NCBI GenBank assembly: GCA_011109175.1
Contig: RDEW01000047.1
Location: 353,743-406,893, forward strand
Origin: Dicyema japonicum
Taxonomy: Eukaryota > Dicyemida > Rhombozoa > Dicyemidae
Reading direction: 5' to 3'
DNA length: 53,151 nt
In this document: piece by piece, positions 21,345 to 31,689 of the stretch
Layout of the letters: each line of letters opens with the position of its first letter
How positions within the stretch are numbered: position 1 is the stretch's first letter
Made by a program: the position numbers and the translations under genes
The notes under the pieces: generated by a model
Told to the model about the DNA's origin: nothing
Seen by the model: the letters and a program-made list of their open reading frames with translations, nothing else
Databases searched by the model: none

Positions 21345-24095
21345 AACGTGGCGTCATGCGGTTCATCTGTTGTTGTGGTGGAGCTTAGTGCAAGTTCTGC
21401 ATGGAAGATAACCGTTCGACTTTCCCTACCTTTCTGCAATCTTCAGAAGGGTGGCCTACCAACTCTCCCGTTTTCTCTTTACTACTTCTGTCTGGTGATG
21501 TAGAACCTAATCTGAGACCCAACTGCACGTTGACTATTCTACAACTAAACGTAAATGAAATCCGCAATAAAGTATTGGATTACGATCCCTCCTATTCCAT
21601 TTGAGAGTGGACATTGCCCTCATCCAAAAATCGAAGTTCTCTATAAAGTCCCCAACACCTTGTTTTCCTGGATATTGTGTACTTTGCAGGGACCGAACAA
21701 GAAGTCTCGGAGGAAGATTATTGGCTATCGTTAAAGATGGGCTTAAATTCACGGATGTCACCCCTTCTGTATCTTCTTTCTGCGAAGGGGATCTTATTCT
21801 GGAACAGATTTCTATTGAAGTTCTTTTTTCTTCGACGAGATGTTATACATTATGTAATGTCTATATCTCGCCTCAGGGGTCATGTACTATTTCCTACATC
21901 CCCAACCTATTGAGCCTGGGTGGACTAGAGAATCTGCTACTATGCGGAGACCTAAACGCCAAACATCCACTCTGGCTCCGGACTCAATTAGCCGACAGTC
22001 GCCGCGAATACATCTTTTCCCTGCTCAATGATCTGACTATCCTTAATGATCCGGACACCCACACAAGGACCCCGTCCGCAGAAGGGACAGTCCAACATCC
22101 TCGGACCTGTCCCTCTGTTTTCCCTCTATGGCTGGATGTATTTCATCGTTATGGTTTCTCAAGCGACCATAACCCGATTGTGTTGAGACTTAAAAGGCCT
22201 ATTTGTTCACCGTGTTGTTCTACAAAGTTTAAAAATTACTTGAAAGTTGACTGGCAAGGTTTCAGGACATATGTGGACATTAGTCTTCTTGACCTTACTA
22301 TGGTTTATTGTACAGTAGAGAAGACGGCCAAGATTCTGTCCGCTATCATTCTGAAAGCTGATAAACTATTTATACCTGTCGCCTCTTACAAGAAGTTCAA
22401 TCCAAGATTATCATCACAAATTGTGTCACTCATCAAGAAACGAGATGCGCTGAAGAGGCAAAGAACACAGACCAATAACTCTTTCTACTCCATACGTTTA
22501 CTGAATACCAAATTATCTGAGCTTATCCGAACTAACAACAGACTCAAATGGAGCTCCCTAGTTGGACGATTATGTCACAAAAAACTCTTGTGCCACTTTT
22601 TGGAAAATGCTAAGAAGGATCAAAAGCCTTATCAATGAGAAAGACCGCGGAACTGAGGCCGTTACCNAAAAGCCTTATCAATGAGAAAGACCGCGGAACT
22701 GAGGCCGTTACCCGCAACGCTTCGGAACCCAGTCGCAAACTCGCAAACAAGATTATGAAGTACTACGTATCGATCAGCCATAAAAAGTTTTCTCGTTCTA
22801 CATTTGTTGAACGGCGCCGGCCACAACAAGAACCATATTCCACCTTCTTCACCCCCGATGATGTTGACAAGGCTATTAAATTGCTATGTCCCACTAGTGC
22901 TTGTGGTCCCGATGGTATTTGCATTATTCACCTCAAACACCTTGGACCTCAGACACGGGCCATACTATCAAGACTGTACAATGACTCTATCAACTACCAT
23001 ACGCTACATAATATATGGAAAAACTCCCTGATTACGCCAATCCTAAACCCCAGAAAACCAAAAGACGTTCCCTCTTCTTACCGCCCCATCTCAATAATTT
23101 GTGTTTTATCAAAAGTACTGGAAAAGCTTGTGTTAATGCGCATCTTTCCTGTTCTACATCTACCAGAGTTTCAACATGGTTTCAGGGCAGACCGTTCTAC
23201 AACGACTCATTTGGGTTCTATCTCCCAGTTTATTACTGACGGCTTCAACATGAGAACACACTTACGGACGGCCTTAGTATCCATCGACATACAGAAGGCT
23301 TTTGATTCTGTTCCGAGGAAACTCCTAACGCATAAGATTTTTAACTCGAACTTACACCCGAACATCAAGCTATGGCTGGAAAATTTCTTAACTGAACGAC
23401 GCGGAAGGGTCCGGATCGACAAAACCACTTCAAAATCAAGACTACTCCCTAATGGGGATCTGCAAGGCTCCCCTTTATCTCCTCTCCTTTTAAACCTATT
23501 TCTACATGACCTACTTACTACTAATGACCAGGACACTATGTTTATATCCTATGCGAACGACCTAATTATCGCTACAAGAGATAAATCTCCTTCCATGATA
23601 GTAGCAACTGTTCAGACACACCTAAACCGAATTTGTGACTGGCTATCTGCAAATATGTTAGTGTATCAGGATCCATGTCTCAGTTCACATTATTCACTAC
23701 GGACAGAAGGTTTAATTGTGGGCCTGAGATATCCATCGGAAATATTCCCATCCCTTCTACGCGGATCTAGAAGATCCTTGGTGTAGTTTTTAACTCTTTG
23801 TTGACGTTCTCGAGTCACGTGGAGGAGGTGCTTGCCAAGGGTCTTCGGAAAAAGAACATTCTGAATGCGATGATAAAGAAGAGCCTTTTCCCCAGGCCGC
23901 TTGCGTCAGCAAGGTCTATCAACAAGTCATCGTACCAACCATTGAATATGCCTGCTCCGCCTGGAGGTTTGCGATTCCCCTTTCGAGAGTGGACCGTTTG
24001 AACTCCCTCAGGCAAGAATTATGCACCACACGGACATCCCTATTGGCGACGTTGAAAAATGGCCAGGGTTTCCTAAGTTCCTGCAAGGAATTGCG
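21345..24095 (+). mobile_element. Family A non-LTR retrotransposon, copy 3 (most complete)
   Basis: This is the most complete copy. An ATG at 21401 opens a leader of about 37 residues ending in a hydrophobic run and a decayed 2A motif, then TILQLNVNEIRNKV starts the AP-endonuclease. The endonuclease continues after a frameshift with DIALIQKSKF (catalytic Glu replaced by Lys), LLLCGDLNAKHPLWLR and GFSSDHNPIVLRLKRP. The RT follows with CGPDGICIIHLKHL, SSYRPISIICVLSKVLEKLV, QHGFRADRSTTTHL, VSIDIQKAFDSVPRKLL, GSPLSPLLLNLFLHD and SYANDLII (YADD changed to YAND). The element stops abruptly at about 24095, where an inverted copy begins. A single N at 22667 repeats about 50 bases. Confidence 0.9.
21494..21520 (+). 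other. Decayed 2A-like motif in family A copy 3
   Basis: Encodes GDVEPNLRP directly after a SLLLLS hydrophobic run, in frame with the leader that starts at 21401. GDVE-x-N and the last Pro are kept, but the essential Pro-Gly has become Leu-Arg, so it should no longer skip. The hydrophobic stretch immediately before GDVE is the arrangement reported for non-LTR elements of sea urchin and other marine invertebrates. Confidence 0.7.
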
Positions 24096-25152
24096 CTAGC
24101 GACATAATACGTCACCTGCATAATCTAGACTCATCATTTCTGGAATGTCGGATAAAAACAAGTTGAACAATGCAGGGGACAGTGGAGATCCTTGAGGTAC
24201 ACAGCTCGGTAATAGGCGAGATGTTTAATTATGACTGCTTCACCATACTCCCCACGTCGTCAGGAAAGAAAATCGCTCAGCCAAGGTTTTACATTCGGAT
24301 TAATAGAAGTCTCAAAAACCTTTTTTGTTAACAGAGGCCTTGAGATCGAGTCGAATGCTTTTTGAATGTCCACGGAGAGCAAGACTATTCGCATATAGGT
24401 TTTTGATGTGTTGAAACCATCGGTGATAATTGGGAGACAAATCCTAGATGCGTCGTAGTTGAGCGACCTTGTTCGAAGCCATGTTGGAAAGCAGGTGACA
24501 GAAGATCCCGGAAAATTATTTTTAGAACAAACTTTTCCGACATTTGGACATTGTGAATGTATGAGAGGGAGATCGGGCGGACGAAGCAGAATCATCTTTT
24601 GGCTTTTTTGTTTTCAGCATAGGTCGGATCAAGGGATTCTTCCAGATATTTAAAAGAACATGTGTGCTGATAGAATAACTGTAAAAGTCCGTTAATACAA
24701 CCTTGGCACGTAGTCCAAGATGTTTAAGTTTGATCATCGGGGTCAAGGGCAAATGGAATCACGTGCAGTAAAGTACTAGAATCACCAACCTCAACATGTT
24801 TGAAAAGGTAATTGTGAGTGTGAGTTTTGGATTGCAGTACCCCATCCGTACGGAACGATCGAAGTCCTTGTGGCTTATGAGGACGTAGTGTTTTATTAGT
24901 TTATTCACGTGATCTTAGGTAGATTGTAGGTAGATTGTCGGAGACAGGACTGCCTCCTCATTGATATGACTGTTGATACTTCATAGCGTTTTCCATTTCG
25001 ATGGCGAAAAGGATATGCTACAGAGATCTGTTCCAAGGTATCAAACCCCTTCACCGTGAATACAATTCGGCTCCTGATAATTGTTGAAAGTCCTCCACCG
25101 CATTCACCATGTCCTTTCAAATAATGCGGACTCGTAAGGTACAATCCGTATT
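24096..25152 (-). mobile_element. Family A non-LTR retrotransposon, copy 4 (inverted)
   Basis: Reading leftward: an endonuclease fragment with GHGECGGGLSTIIRSRI, a large internal deletion, RT pieces LNIWKNPLIRPMLKTKKPKD, 'RIVLLSVDIQKAFDSISRPL' and 'INPNVKPWLSDFLS', then VPQGSPLSPALFNLF and YAGDV (YADD changed to YAGD) near 24110-24150. It ends tail-to-tail against copy 3. Frames are broken repeatedly. The endonuclease piece is duplicated just to the right (25157-25284). Confidence 0.82.
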
Positions 25153-25156
25153 AGAC

Positions 25157-25380
25157 TGTTCCAAGGTATCAAACCCCTTCACCGTGAATACAATTCGGCT
25201 CCTGATAATTGTTGAAAGTCCTCCACCGCATTCACCATGTCCTTTCAAATAATGCGGACTCGTAAGGTACAATCCGTATTAGAGCACACCAGAGTCCAGA
25301 TCAAGGTGAACAGTGTTGTCCAACTTGAGGTTGCGGGCAAAGATGAGGTCGCTGTTAGACTGCGTCGGGATCATGTGATA
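25157..25380. repeat. Duplicated family A segment, then a family C scrap
   Basis: Bases 25157-25284 repeat about 25031-25155 almost exactly, in tandem and without an intervening N. Bases about 25283-25380 then read on the plus strand like the family C endonuclease region (cacaccagagtccagatcaa versus gaacaccagggtccaaatta at 41268). The junction may be an assembly artefact rather than a real insertion. Confidence 0.5.
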
Positions 25381-26176
25381 ATTAGTTTGTTTTTACCGTG
25401 GTCTTAGGTTGTTAAATAAATAATCTGGTTATGTGACCCGAGGTTTTATGAAAAAGTTTGATTTATTGTCTTCCAATGTTAATATTTTTTAAACTAACAT
25501 AATTCGAACTGAAACCTTTGTGTATTCAGCGTTTTTTTATTTAATGTCAATTAGCATCATGTGTATAATTATGATAAAGATCATCCTGACANNNNNNNNN
25601 NNNNNNNNNNNNNNNNNNNNNNNNNNNNNNNNNNNNNNNNNNNNNNNNNNNNNNNNNNNNNNNNNNNNNNNNNNNNNNNNNNNNNNNNNNNNNNNNNNNN
25701 NNNNNNNNNNNNNNNNNNNNNNNNNNNNNNNNNNNNNNNNTTTTTAAACTAACATAATTCGAACTGAAACCTTTGTGTATTCAGCGTTTTTTTATTTAAT
25801 GTTAATTAGCATCATGTGTATAATTATGATAAAGATCATCCTGACATATCATCTTTTGCCTGACAAAATTTGAACTCAGATATTTCGCAGTCGACAGTTC
25901 CTTAGATCAGAACTTCGGGTTTTTAATTTTCAAAGTGAACTTTTCAAGAAATTAATCAATGTATACGAGTGAATAACTAAGTTCATGACCTTTTTATTTG
26001 CCCAAGATCGTCAGGACCCGGCGTAGTCGTGCAGAATCTCTAGAGTGACTTTACTCGTAGACACGGTTCCTGGTAGTCACCAAATTCTTATTCAAAGCAA
26101 TGTAAATAAAGAAAAAAAATTAATTCAACAATTAACGAACAAATCAAAAAAGCAAGAGTCTTGCCGGAAACTAGTA
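25381..26176. other. Intergenic region with a 149-base N gap
   Basis: The gap runs from 25592 to 25740. About 100 bases before it (25491-25591) reappear after it (25745-25845) with one or two differences. The true sequence probably has one copy and no gap, or a gap of unknown size. From 25846 to 26176 I see no gene. This is presumably the downstream flank of RNPS1. Confidence 0.7.
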
Positions 26177-26785
26177 TCACGAACGACTTCTCCTGTGTCT
26201 TCTATTGTGGGTAGCACTTCGAGGACTGCCTCTTGGTAACCTCCTTCGAACTGGAGATCTATGACGTCTGTGAGGGGATCTGGGCCTTCTTGAACGAATT
26301 GGGGAATGACGAGAATTATTATTCCGATTTGTGCTCACCAGAGACATAAAAATTTGTCTTCCGTCGATTTGTCCCTCATTCATATGTTTGATGGCATCTT
26401 CAGCCGATGTGGGCTTCTCAAAGGTTACATAAGCGTACCCCCTGGAAAATTGAGGATGAGAAGAATCGATCGGGAAATTGATATTGAGGATATCTCCATA
26501 GACTCCAAAAATCTCTGAAATATGTTCTTTGTTTATATTCTGAGTCAATCCACTGATGTAAACTTGAACTGCTTTTGTGGGGGGAGACACTGATCGCTTC
26601 TTTGGGGAAGGAGGTCGTTGTTTCGTTTCAACTGGACGAGAACTGACAGACTCAATAACTGCAGCAGCATCGGGAGAACTGCTTCGACTGGATGACCCGG
26701 AAGAAGTGAACGATGAACTCGAAGAACTTTTACTTCTTTCAGACGAATCTCTGCTACAGGATCTTCGTTTGTTATTTGAAGGCAT
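26177..26785 (-). CDS. RNPS1: RNA-binding protein RNPS1 (EJC/ASAP component)
   Basis: RNPS1 is a nuclear splicing activator that joins the exon-junction and ASAP/PSAP complexes. The 202-residue product starts at an ATG at 26785. It has a Ser-rich stretch (residues about 10-38), then a single RRM from about residue 72 to 150. RNP2 reads VYISGLTQN, RNP1 reads RGYAYVTF, and GQIDGRQIF follows as in animal RNPS1 (GQIDGQEI). An Arg/Ser/Pro-rich tail ends HRRSRS. The length is shorter than in vertebrates (about 305), mostly in the N-terminal Ser region. The gene appears intronless, in contrast to its neighbours. Confidence 0.93.
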   Translation of the reverse strand: MPSNNKRRSCSRDSSERSKSSSSSSFTSSGSSSRSSSPDAAAVIESVSSRPVETKQRPPSPKKRSVSPPTKAVQVYISGLTQNINKEHISEIFGVYGDILNINFPIDSSHPQFSRGYAYVTFEKPTSAEDAIKHMNEGQIDGRQIFMSLVSTNRNNNSRHSPIRSRRPRSPHRRHRSPVRRRLPRGSPRSATHNRRHRRSRS

Positions 26786-26904
26786 TCAGCAAACGTTAAT
26801 TATATTTTTAAATTTAGTTTTATATTAAATTTAAATATTTTAATTAATTGATCTTATTAAGACCTCTTCATTTATTTAAAATGATAAATAAATAAAATTT
26901 GTGA

Positions 26905-27240
26905 TATATCAGTCCAACGGAACAATCGCTCCCGAGGAAGATCAGAATCGGACTGGCTCGCCTACGATGTGGACACCACCCTTTTCTGGCTGGCAGAGTA
27001 GTTCGGGACTTTTTTCCCTGCCCTGGACCACCGGATGCAAAAGTCGAGGATTTCTGGGAACGGCCTGTCCGGACTGCACGCTCTCTGATGGTCGCCGGCT
27101 TCCCACTTGCTGGCGAAGCCGAGGTTAATAATTTAAATTTAATTTATACTTGTGCAGCACTAATTGCTGGACGCCTAAGGACGGTCAGCATCCTACAAGG
27201 TAGTGAGGTCTTGGTTAATCACAGTGACCGGTTCTAAACG
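26905..27240 (+). pseudogene. GC-rich fragment, possibly a LINE C-terminal zinc region
   Basis: Bases 26925-27125 are clearly richer in G and C than anything around them. One plus frame reads LARLRCGHHPFLAGRVVRDF and later CAALIAGRLRTVSIL. The 'L-LR-GHHP' part resembles the region following RT in some LINEs (LxRLRTGH), but the match is short and the frame has no defined ends. It might equally be recent foreign sequence. Confidence 0.25.
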
Positions 27241-27870
27241 AGTGACCGGTTCTAACGCTAGGTTGAGAACGAGGCGCAAAATCGATTTAACCGTTAAAAC
27301 CGTTTAACGTATGACCGAAAGTTAACCGGTTTAGACAGTTAAATCTGAGCTGTTAAGTATCGAAACCTAACAAAGCATTATTACTATTAACTTATTAACC
27401 CCGGATATACCGAGAAAGAAGTTAAAGTAAACAACTAATTAAGTGTATCCAGTTTCTATTTCTATTATTACCATCATTTCGACAGCAATGCTAACGGAGC
27501 GATTTTTCTAAAAAAATTGAAGTTTTTTTTATAATTTAAATTTATAAAAAATTTTAAATCTGAATTAATGAATGCTGAGAATAATTGAGAAATTTTAATT
27601 TCTTAATGAGTCGTTATTCTTGAGTCGTCTAGGGAATCGAATACACTAACAGGAGACCCTCGTGAGTGCTGCTGGTTATTTGAGCAAATTTCGCTCGCTA
27701 TCCTGAGAGGGTATCAAGACAGGCAGCCGGTGTATAACCGTTTACTCTCTTTTCTTTCTTTAATAAAAGTTTTATTTAAAAAAAATGCGCTAATTAATAT
27801 ATTCAAGTTTTACGTGAAAATCGATTTTTGCGCCTCTTTCTCAACCGGTCACAATAACTAAGTTTATTAA
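27219..27870. mobile_element. MITE-like element with terminal inverted repeats
   Basis: The left end has 'gtgaccggtt' (present twice, at 27225 and 27241) and then 'ggttgagaacgaggcgcaaa' running into atcgattt. The right end (27819-27868), read on the minus strand, has 'gtgaccggttgagaaagagg' running into cgcaaaaatcgattt. The ends are therefore inverted repeats of about 35 bases with a small indel. The roughly 600-base interior encodes nothing recognisable and contains an old retroelement 3' hairpin at 27403-27450. Target-site duplications are not obvious. Confidence 0.55.
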
Positions 27871-27889
27871 CGTCCGCAGGGTAAAGGTA

Positions 27890-28110
27890 ATATTAAGCGA
27901 CCAAAATTAAAATCGCGATACCTCTCAAATGAAGACAGCATGGATCTCCGTTGATTCCAATATTGTTTAACGTGCTTACAGTGACCACCTTCCCACCCGA
28001 GTTACCCAAAACTTTATCCTTTTATCCTATTCAGTGTACAAGCAGTACATCAAGCCATGCATTTTTTGCGGTAAAAAAACCCATAAATCTACTAAAAATG
28101 TTGAGAAATC
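27890..28110 (+). pseudogene. Reverse transcriptase fragment of another non-LTR family
   Basis: One frame reads HGSPLIPILFNVLTVTTFPP, which is the RT motif usually written PQGSPLSPILFN, followed by LPKTLSFYPIQCTSS. Only about 60 codons are recognisable. It precedes the endonuclease start of family A copy 5 by about 100 bases and is probably an independent relic. Confidence 0.45.
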
Positions 28111-28169
28111 GCAGCTATTTAAAAAAGTGCATAAACAGCTACGGAGCAATGGGCTTTAGAAAAAATTGC

Positions 28170-29060
28170 CACTCGAAAACTATGGACTTAACCCGCCCAT
28201 CGGAATACCTAACAATTCTGTAACTAAACTTTAATGGAATTTTTATACTCTCACGAAGTGGACATTAAATTAATGCAGGAAAATCGATTCTCACAACCAC
28301 GTCCTACTCCTTTATTCAAAGGATTCTCATCTATTCGCATGGACCGTCATAATGGGACGAACGGAGGAGGGGTTATCACATTCGTGAAATTATCTCCTTC
28401 AATAATAAAACCGAATCAACACGCTCCAGATTTCTATCAGATCCCCATTTGGAGGTTATCTCGATGCTGATGACAATCAACAAGGTGGCGTAAACAATCA
28501 CCAACCTATATATTCCCTTTCCTCCAAGTTGTTCGAAAGGATAAAAACCTGACCTTTTTGGATCTCGTCCTTGAAGAATATAATCGTGTGCGGGGACTTT
28601 AATACCAGGAATCCTCTATGGTCTGCCGGTGAGAAACCGGATCGACAAGCGGAATATGTCTCGTCGGAGATTGAAAGCCTCGTCGTCATAAATGACCCTC
28701 TGTAACAACTCCCCTGATATCTCTAGTTGTCCTGCTCAGACTTTCCATCTGATCACAGCTCGACATTGTTGAAGGTCAAAACATTCAATCAAAGTCGATT
28801 CGCTAAAAAAATCAACTAGAAATGTTCAAAATTGAACAGTGCTTTTCGGACTTTACAGTCAAAAATTTCCGCTCGGTTGATTCTGCAATTAAAGTCTTCA
28901 ACAAATGCATAGTCACAGCAGACAGAAAATACGTTCTCAGGGTATTCACCTCAGGGGTAAAACAACTCATTGATTCTAGGAGAAAATTTCCCCGGGACCT
29001 CAGGTGAACATCAGAGACTTGTGGAAGCGTCCAGCACTATAAATTCGTTAAGCATCTTAG
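28170..29060 (+). mobile_element. Family A non-LTR retrotransposon, copy 5 (endonuclease part only)
   Basis: A degenerate 2A remnant (NYGLNPPI, from about 28180) precedes EYLTIL and the AP-endonuclease. That reads VDIKLMQENRF with the catalytic Glu kept, FKGFSSIRMDR and GGGVITFVK. Later pieces include a GDFN-like 'CGDFNTRNPLWS' near 28600 and a C-terminal stretch at 28822-29007. No RT follows. The element is frameshifted several times. Confidence 0.75.
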
Positions 29061-29732
29061 GTATTGAGAAACATTGTTTTCTCATGGACTATTCAAGGTG
29101 CTCAGGAGTAGGTTCGGCCTAAAGCATTAAAGCAAAAATTAATGAACTTAAATATAAAATAGTTATTAAAGTCATATCAATTTGTATGTATGATAGCTGC
29201 CTGTGTTCGAAGCCTACAATGTGCTCATTGCGTATCAGTTTTTACTTTAAAAAATAGTTTTCTAATGAGAAAAATATTCGGAATAAGAGCTCAGAATCTA
29301 AACATGAAAATTTGTCAACTTCCTCAATGCAGACGTACTTTATTAGACAATTGCAGACTATAAAAGTTATCTTAGTAGTTATATTAATTTATGTTTGGCA
29401 ACTGGTTGGGAGAGAAAGGTATTTCGCTGTTAGTCAGCCTATAATTTTTTTTGAAAAAAAAATTTTTTTGCAATTTGAACTAACTATTTCTATCCCAAGT
29501 GGTTTTCCTGCAAATCTTATAGCACTTTAAGTCAAATGGTCATTTAAGGTTTATCTAACAAAAACAAACTCTCATCATTAATGGTGCGAAATAAGGCTTT
29601 GCTAAGAAGGGACAGAGCGAAATCCGTCGATCAAGTAGGTAGCGGACGCTCTATTTATAAAGCACAGTTATGATAATCAATTCAAGATATCTAGCGCATT
29701 CTAGTAAATTAATTAACTTTATATATTAAAAT
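29061..29732. other. AT-rich spacer, nothing recognised
   Basis: A 72-codon plus-strand frame (29312-29530), rich in Ile and Phe, is open but unlike any family I know. The right end is the downstream flank of the MMAB gene. Confidence 0.4.
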
Positions 29733-30438
29733 TTAATTATTTTTAAAGTAAATATCAAATTTGAATCCATCTTCTTGTGCGCACAATCTAGCAGCGGTAA
29801 AAAGATAGTCACTTAGGCTAAAATAACATCAAATGTGACCGATTTAAATATTTCTGGCAAATAAGAGGTCCCTCATTGCCTGTAACTAACTCTACAAGCC
29901 TTCTTTCCGCCCTTCGGCAGATAGTCCTAGAGAAGTGCAGATGGGAGGCTGAGAGCCCACCGGACTGCAATTAACTATAAAAACACAGGAATTATGAAAT
30001 CCTTAAGAGGAGGGAGACTAAGACTGTGGTCGTCAATCCATTCTTCCAGTCTGTCCACGTGCTCATTGCTTATCATTTTATTTACTAAGAAATAACAGCC
30101 AGCTACTTTTGGGGACGTTTGGGGAGGCTATGACTGTCCCCATATCTTGAAGGTTGCACTGAATCTTAAATGACTAAAATGAAGACCGAAAGTAGTTGAG
30201 AATCTATTTTCTGTAGTTTATGGGTGTATGAACGTGCAACGCTGCAATATATTTTAATGAAAACCCGATTGATGACGATAATTCGTCGATGGTTCCAAGA
30301 GCCTCAAATATTTTATCGGTTTTTGGCCTTCGTTCACCTGTAAATAAACTTGATTTTCCTGAGTCTCCTCTCCGAGTATAAATTTTCGAATAACGCCTAA
30401 TTTAATTCGTAAATGAACCACCTCACAAATCCCAACAT
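29733..30438 (-). CDS. MMAB: Cob(I)alamin adenosyltransferase (MMAB, PduO-type)
   Basis: This enzyme transfers the adenosyl group of ATP to cob(I)alamin in mitochondria, making the cofactor of methylmalonyl-CoA mutase. Seven exons are joined by six introns: 30397-30421, 30211-30233, 30165-30186, 30085-30106, 29965-29986 and 29818-29839 (25, 23, 22, 22, 22 and 22 bases). They give a continuous product: MLGFVRRYSK, the ATP-binding loop [83 protein letters not shown], and a final [13 protein letters not shown]. PduO hallmarks ([25 protein letters not shown]) are intact. The first ten residues are basic and hydrophobic and could be a short targeting signal. No ORF longer than an exon reveals the gene. 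Confidence 0.93.
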
Positions 30439-30599
30439 TTTAATTTATTTAAAATTTATTTTCAAATTATTATTTTATAAACCTACTATATAGGCGGTAG
30501 TGAGACATCTCCCTGATTTGAAAAACGACCGGGGTCGATAAAGATTATAATTTCTTTATCAAAAGATGCACTTCATTGTACTAGTCTATGTGTCGTGTA

Positions 30600-31560
30600 T
30601 TACAGAAAGGCATCACTAACCCGGAAACGATCCTGATTGGGCCTGCACCGGGCAACTTATTTGATCCCAAAACTGGACAACCCTCAGTCTGCTACAGATT
30701 ATCGACCGATAACTTGCATACCAACCCTGTATAAACTGATGACCAAATTGGTGGCTAATGAGGTCAGGAGCTTTGTAGAAGCAATTGGGATTCTCTCCGA
30801 GAATTAGTTGGGTACTGTGCGAAATTGTCAGGTGGAAAAAAAGAAGGCTTTGATCAACAAGTGCCTTTCTTTGTCTCACGGAAACTCACTTTTGTCTATC
30901 TGGGTGGATGTGAAGAAGGCTTACGATTCAGTTGATCATTCTTACTTTGTCGAGTGCCTACACAGGCTGTGTATGCCTGTGTGGTTCATCAGTTTTGTAG
31001 TGGCAGTGATGAATAGGTTGAGTATTCATCTAAACTATAATGGGCACCGGATAGGCGAGGTAAAACTCAAGAGGGGGATCCTCTAGGGGGATAGCATGTC
31101 TCCGCTGCTCTTTGTTCTCTGTTTGGAGGCATTGAGTCGCCTCCTCAATGACCGGTTTGAGAAAATACCAGTTCATTGTGAAAAGATTTGTTTCAGTACA
31201 AATCACCTTATTTTTATCGATGACTTGAAAATGTATGCTCGAACAGCCGAAGAGCTCTACTCCATGAGAGTCTGTGCCAGGGAATTATTTGAGAGTATAG
31301 GACTAGATTTTGAATTATTTGAAGTCTGCGACCAACAAGCAAGTATGTAGCGAGTTAATAAGACTCCTAGAGAAACACGATGGATACAAGTATCTGGGTG
31401 CTACCGAAACTCCAAAGTCCCTTATAATGCCTAAGACAAAGCGACAAATTACTGAAGGCAATTCGTAGAAAAGCAGCGTTATTATGTAAGACGTCTTTAA
31501 ATCCAAGAAATTTGCCCCTAGCATTAAATGAGTATGCTGTTTCGGTGCTAAACTACTACA
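30600..31560 (+). mobile_element. Family C (Dong/R4-like) reverse transcriptase fragment
   Basis: Reads ATYLIPKLDNPQSATDYRPI, TCIPTLYKLMTKLVANEV, an alternate reading of the usual EEQKG block, INKCLSLSHGNSLLSIWVDV, KKAYDSVDHSYFVECL, 'KRGIL-GDSMSPLLFVLCLE' with an in-frame stop at the dash, and the active site FIDDLKMYA, which keeps the Asp pair. This RT type goes with the restriction-like endonuclease found at 41106-41530. The fragment is 5'- and 3'-truncated and carries stops and shifts. Confidence 0.82.
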
Positions 31561-31689
31561 TAGGTGTACTATAATTATTTTAATCTAAGATTAAATTTTA
31601 CAGTTTCTATATTTTACTACAATAATTTTTAAATCACGTGCAGATTTTTGTTCATTTTTTGCTTGTCTTAAAGTTATCTACACCTTTTA

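Noticed and set aside
26306-26828. Two plus-strand frames over RNPS1
   Set aside because: Antisense shadows of the RRM and Ser-rich coding sequence on the minus strand.
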